Positions 62,474-64,000 of a stretch of 64,000 nt of DNA are shown one piece after another (position 1 is the stretch's first letter; every line of letters starts with the position of its first letter). Source of the stretch: Streptomyces sp. A1136. GTDB taxonomy: Bacteria; Actinomycetota; Actinomycetes; Streptomycetales; Streptomycetaceae. A program made the position numbers and the translations under genes. Location: the NCBI RefSeq assembly GCF_004795055.1, contig NZ_SSBJ01000021.1, forward strand, positions 1 to 64,000. The letters are read 5' to 3'. The notes beneath the pieces were generated by a model. That model was not told the origin of the DNA and did no database searches. It worked only from the letters and a program-made list of their open reading frames with translations.

Positions 62474-63847
62474 ATGACCGCTCTGACGGCGAAGGTGGCG
62501 GAACCCGCTCCGCCCCCGCCTCCCGACGCCCTGACCCCCAAGGGCCGCGGCATCGAGCTCACATTGCTCGTCGGGTCGGTCCTGATCGCCGTACTCGGTC
62601 ACCTCTACGTCGGCTTCGCCGCCACCGGCCACTTCCCCGACGCCGTCACCCGGCACACCGTCGGGTTCGCCGGGGCCGCCCTGCTCGCGCACCTCGCGGT
62701 CCGGCTCCGCGCCCCGTACGCCGACCCGCTCGTCCTGCCCATCGCCGTCCTGCTCAACGGCCTCGGCCTGGTCCTGATCGAGCGGCTCGACCTCACCACC
62801 CCCGCCCATCCGGCCGCAGGCGACCAACTGCGCTGGTCCGGCCTCGGGCTGGCGCTGTTCGTGCTGGTGGTCGGAGCGCTGCGGGACCACCGGGTCCTCC
62901 AGCGGTACGCGTACCTCTCGGTCACCACGGCGCTCGCCCTGATGCTCGTCCCCGTCTTCTTCCCGGCCGTCAACGGCGCCCACATCTGGATCCGGTTCGC
63001 CGGGTACTCCTTCCAGCCCGGGGAGTTCGCCAAGATCCTGCTCGCCGTCTTCTTCGCCGCCTACCTCGCCGCGAACCGCACCGCCCTCGCGCTGACCGGA
63101 CGCCGGCTGCTGTGGAAGCTGCGCCTGCTGCCCGGCCGCGTCCTCGGCCCGATCCTCACCATCTGGCTGCTCAGCGTCGGCGTACTGGTCCTGGAACGCG
63201 ACCTGGGCACGTCCCTGCTCTTCTTCGGCCTGTTCGTGATCATGTTGTTCACCGCCACCGGGCGGATCGGGTGGATCGCGATCGGACTGCTGCTCGCCGC
63301 CCTCGGCGCGTACGCGGTGGGGACGTTCGAGCCGCACGTGCACGGCCGCGTGGAGGACTGGCTGAATCCTTTCGCCTCCATCGCGCGCGGCGACGGCCCC
63401 GGCCAGCTCGCGCAGTCCCTCTTCGCCTTCGGCGCCGGCGGCCTCCTCGGCGCCGGCCTCGGCCACGGCCAGTCCTTCCTCATCGGCTTCGCCGCCAAGT
63501 CCGACTTCATCCTGGCCACCGCCGGCGAGGAACTCGGGCTCGTCGGCCTGAGCGCGATCCTGCTGCTCTACGGGCTCCTCGTGGACCGGGGCTTCCGCGC
63601 CGGACTCGCGCTGCGCGACCCCTTCGGGCGCCTCCTCGCCACCGGGCTCGCCTCGATCCTCGCCCTCCAGGTGTTCGTCATCGCCGGCGGTGTCACCGGG
63701 CTGATCCCGCTCACCGGCATGGCCATGCCGTTCCTGGCGCAGGGCGGTTCCTCCGTGGTCACGAACTGGATCATCGTCGCCCTGCTGATCCGGCTCGGCG
63801 ACAGTGCCCGCAGGCCCCTGCCGGCCGGAGAGGCGGCCGCCGCGTGA
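62474..63847 (+). CDS. SEDS-family peptidoglycan polymerase (RodA/FtsW type)
   Basis: 457 aa with ten or more membrane segments. NGAHIWIRFAGYSFQPGEFAKILLAVF is the conserved SEDS block, and DFILATAGEELGLVGL and GMAMPFLAQGGSS are the C-terminal signatures of the lipid II polymerase. Its stop overlaps the penicillin-binding protein start as GTGA, the standard polymerase/transpeptidase pair for elongation, division or sporulation. ATG at 62474. Which SEDS branch cannot be set by eye. Confidence 0.94.
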   Translation: MTALTAKVAEPAPPPPPDALTPKGRGIELTLLVGSVLIAVLGHLYVGFAATGHFPDAVTRHTVGFAGAALLAHLAVRLRAPYADPLVLPIAVLLNGLGLVLIERLDLTTPAHPAAGDQLRWSGLGLALFVLVVGALRDHRVLQRYAYLSVTTALALMLVPVFFPAVNGAHIWIRFAGYSFQPGEFAKILLAVFFAAYLAANRTALALTGRRLLWKLRLLPGRVLGPILTIWLLSVGVLVLERDLGTSLLFFGLFVIMLFTATGRIGWIAIGLLLAALGAYAVGTFEPHVHGRVEDWLNPFASIARGDGPGQLAQSLFAFGAGGLLGAGLGHGQSFLIGFAAKSDFILATAGEELGLVGLSAILLLYGLLVDRGFRAGLALRDPFGRLLATGLASILALQVFVIAGGVTGLIPLTGMAMPFLAQGGSSVVTNWIIVALLIRLGDSARRPLPAGEAAAA

Positions 63848-64000
63848 TCCGCTACATCCGCTGGTGCGCGTACTTCTGTGCGGCCCTGCTCCTCGCCCTG
63901 CTGGTCAACATCGGCCGGGTGCAGGTCTGGGAGGCCTCCGCCTACGGCGCGAACCCGGCCAACAAGCGCACCGCCGTCGAGCGGTACGCGAAGCCGCGCG
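63844..64000 (+). CDS. Penicillin-binding protein, N-terminal fragment
   Basis: The first 52 codons of a gene that continues past the window. The GTG at 63844 overlaps the SEDS stop. The fragment begins VIRYIRWCAYFCAALLLALLV (one membrane anchor) and then VQVWEASAYGANPANKR, the start of a class B PBP dimerisation region. Being coupled to a SEDS gene, it is most likely the transpeptidase partner. Confidence 0.85.
   Translation, partial: MIRYIRWCAYFCAALLLALLVNIGRVQVWEASAYGANPANKRTAVERYAKPR

Overview
The window is a stretch of chromosome from a Streptomyces or very close relative. G+C is very high throughout, with strong GC bias at third codon positions. The marker genes are typical of the genus: a WhiB-like wblE, a sigH/ushX-type sigma/anti-sigma pair, a snapalysin with its divergent LysR regulator, nickel superoxide dismutase with its maturation protease, a conservon (sensor, roadblock, DUF742, GTPase), and a fused 2-oxoglutarate decarboxylase/dehydrogenase. 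From memory, the backbone order dasD-nagB, wblE, sigH, sodN, kgd, lon follows S. coelicolor SCO5235 to about SCO5302. I see no tRNA, rRNA, insertion sequence, integrase or CRISPR array, so this is core chromosome with accessory cassettes.

Layout. 1-5.2 kb: amino-sugar catabolism (end of dasD, nagB with a DasR box), an SDR/TetR divergent pair, a PdtaS-type histidine kinase with its own DasR-like box upstream, and wblE. 5.5-12.2 kb: lipid kinase, a membrane protein, SigH-like sigma factor with its anti-sigma gene, a UBP zinc finger, a Na+/H+ antiporter, a PLP-dependent deaminase and a cell-wall amidase. 12.4-15.0 kb: a family 2B encapsulin shell gene with a polyprenyl diphosphate synthase as likely cargo. 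15.1-22.9 kb: GNAT, a small Cys-rich protein, snapalysin/LysR, a DUF4097-PadR pair, a quinone-reductase-like dehydrogenase and malic enzyme. 23.4-28.2 kb: a polar amino-acid ABC importer, a CGNR zinc-finger protein, sodX/sodN and a DUF6104 protein.

28.3-40.6 kb is the most interesting part: seven genes, all on the + strand. First comes a three-component cassette (trypsin-VMAP, MoxR AAA+ ATPase, vWA/TPR protein) resembling predicted VMAP conflict systems. It is followed directly by an FxsA-type RiPP cassette: a short precursor ending FDSGVV, a radical SAM enzyme, an HEXXH protein and a TIR/NB-ARC/TPR protein. An intact protease triad, AAA+ and NB-ARC NTPases, a TIR domain and a cyclophane peptide together suggest an NTP-controlled sensing and defence, or programmed-death, device.

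40.7-53.2 kb: kgd, a two-component system, a lipoprotein, a GT-C membrane glycosyltransferase, a sulfurtransferase, a DUF4097 lipoprotein and lon with a HAIR-like HspR site. 53.5-64 kb: MarR regulator, PP2C-like phosphatase, a five-gene conservon operon ending in a StyA-like flavin monooxygenase, an NlpC/P60 hydrolase, and a RodA/FtsW-type SEDS protein coupled to a penicillin-binding protein that runs off the window. Strong GC-rich hairpins separate most convergent or terminal units.
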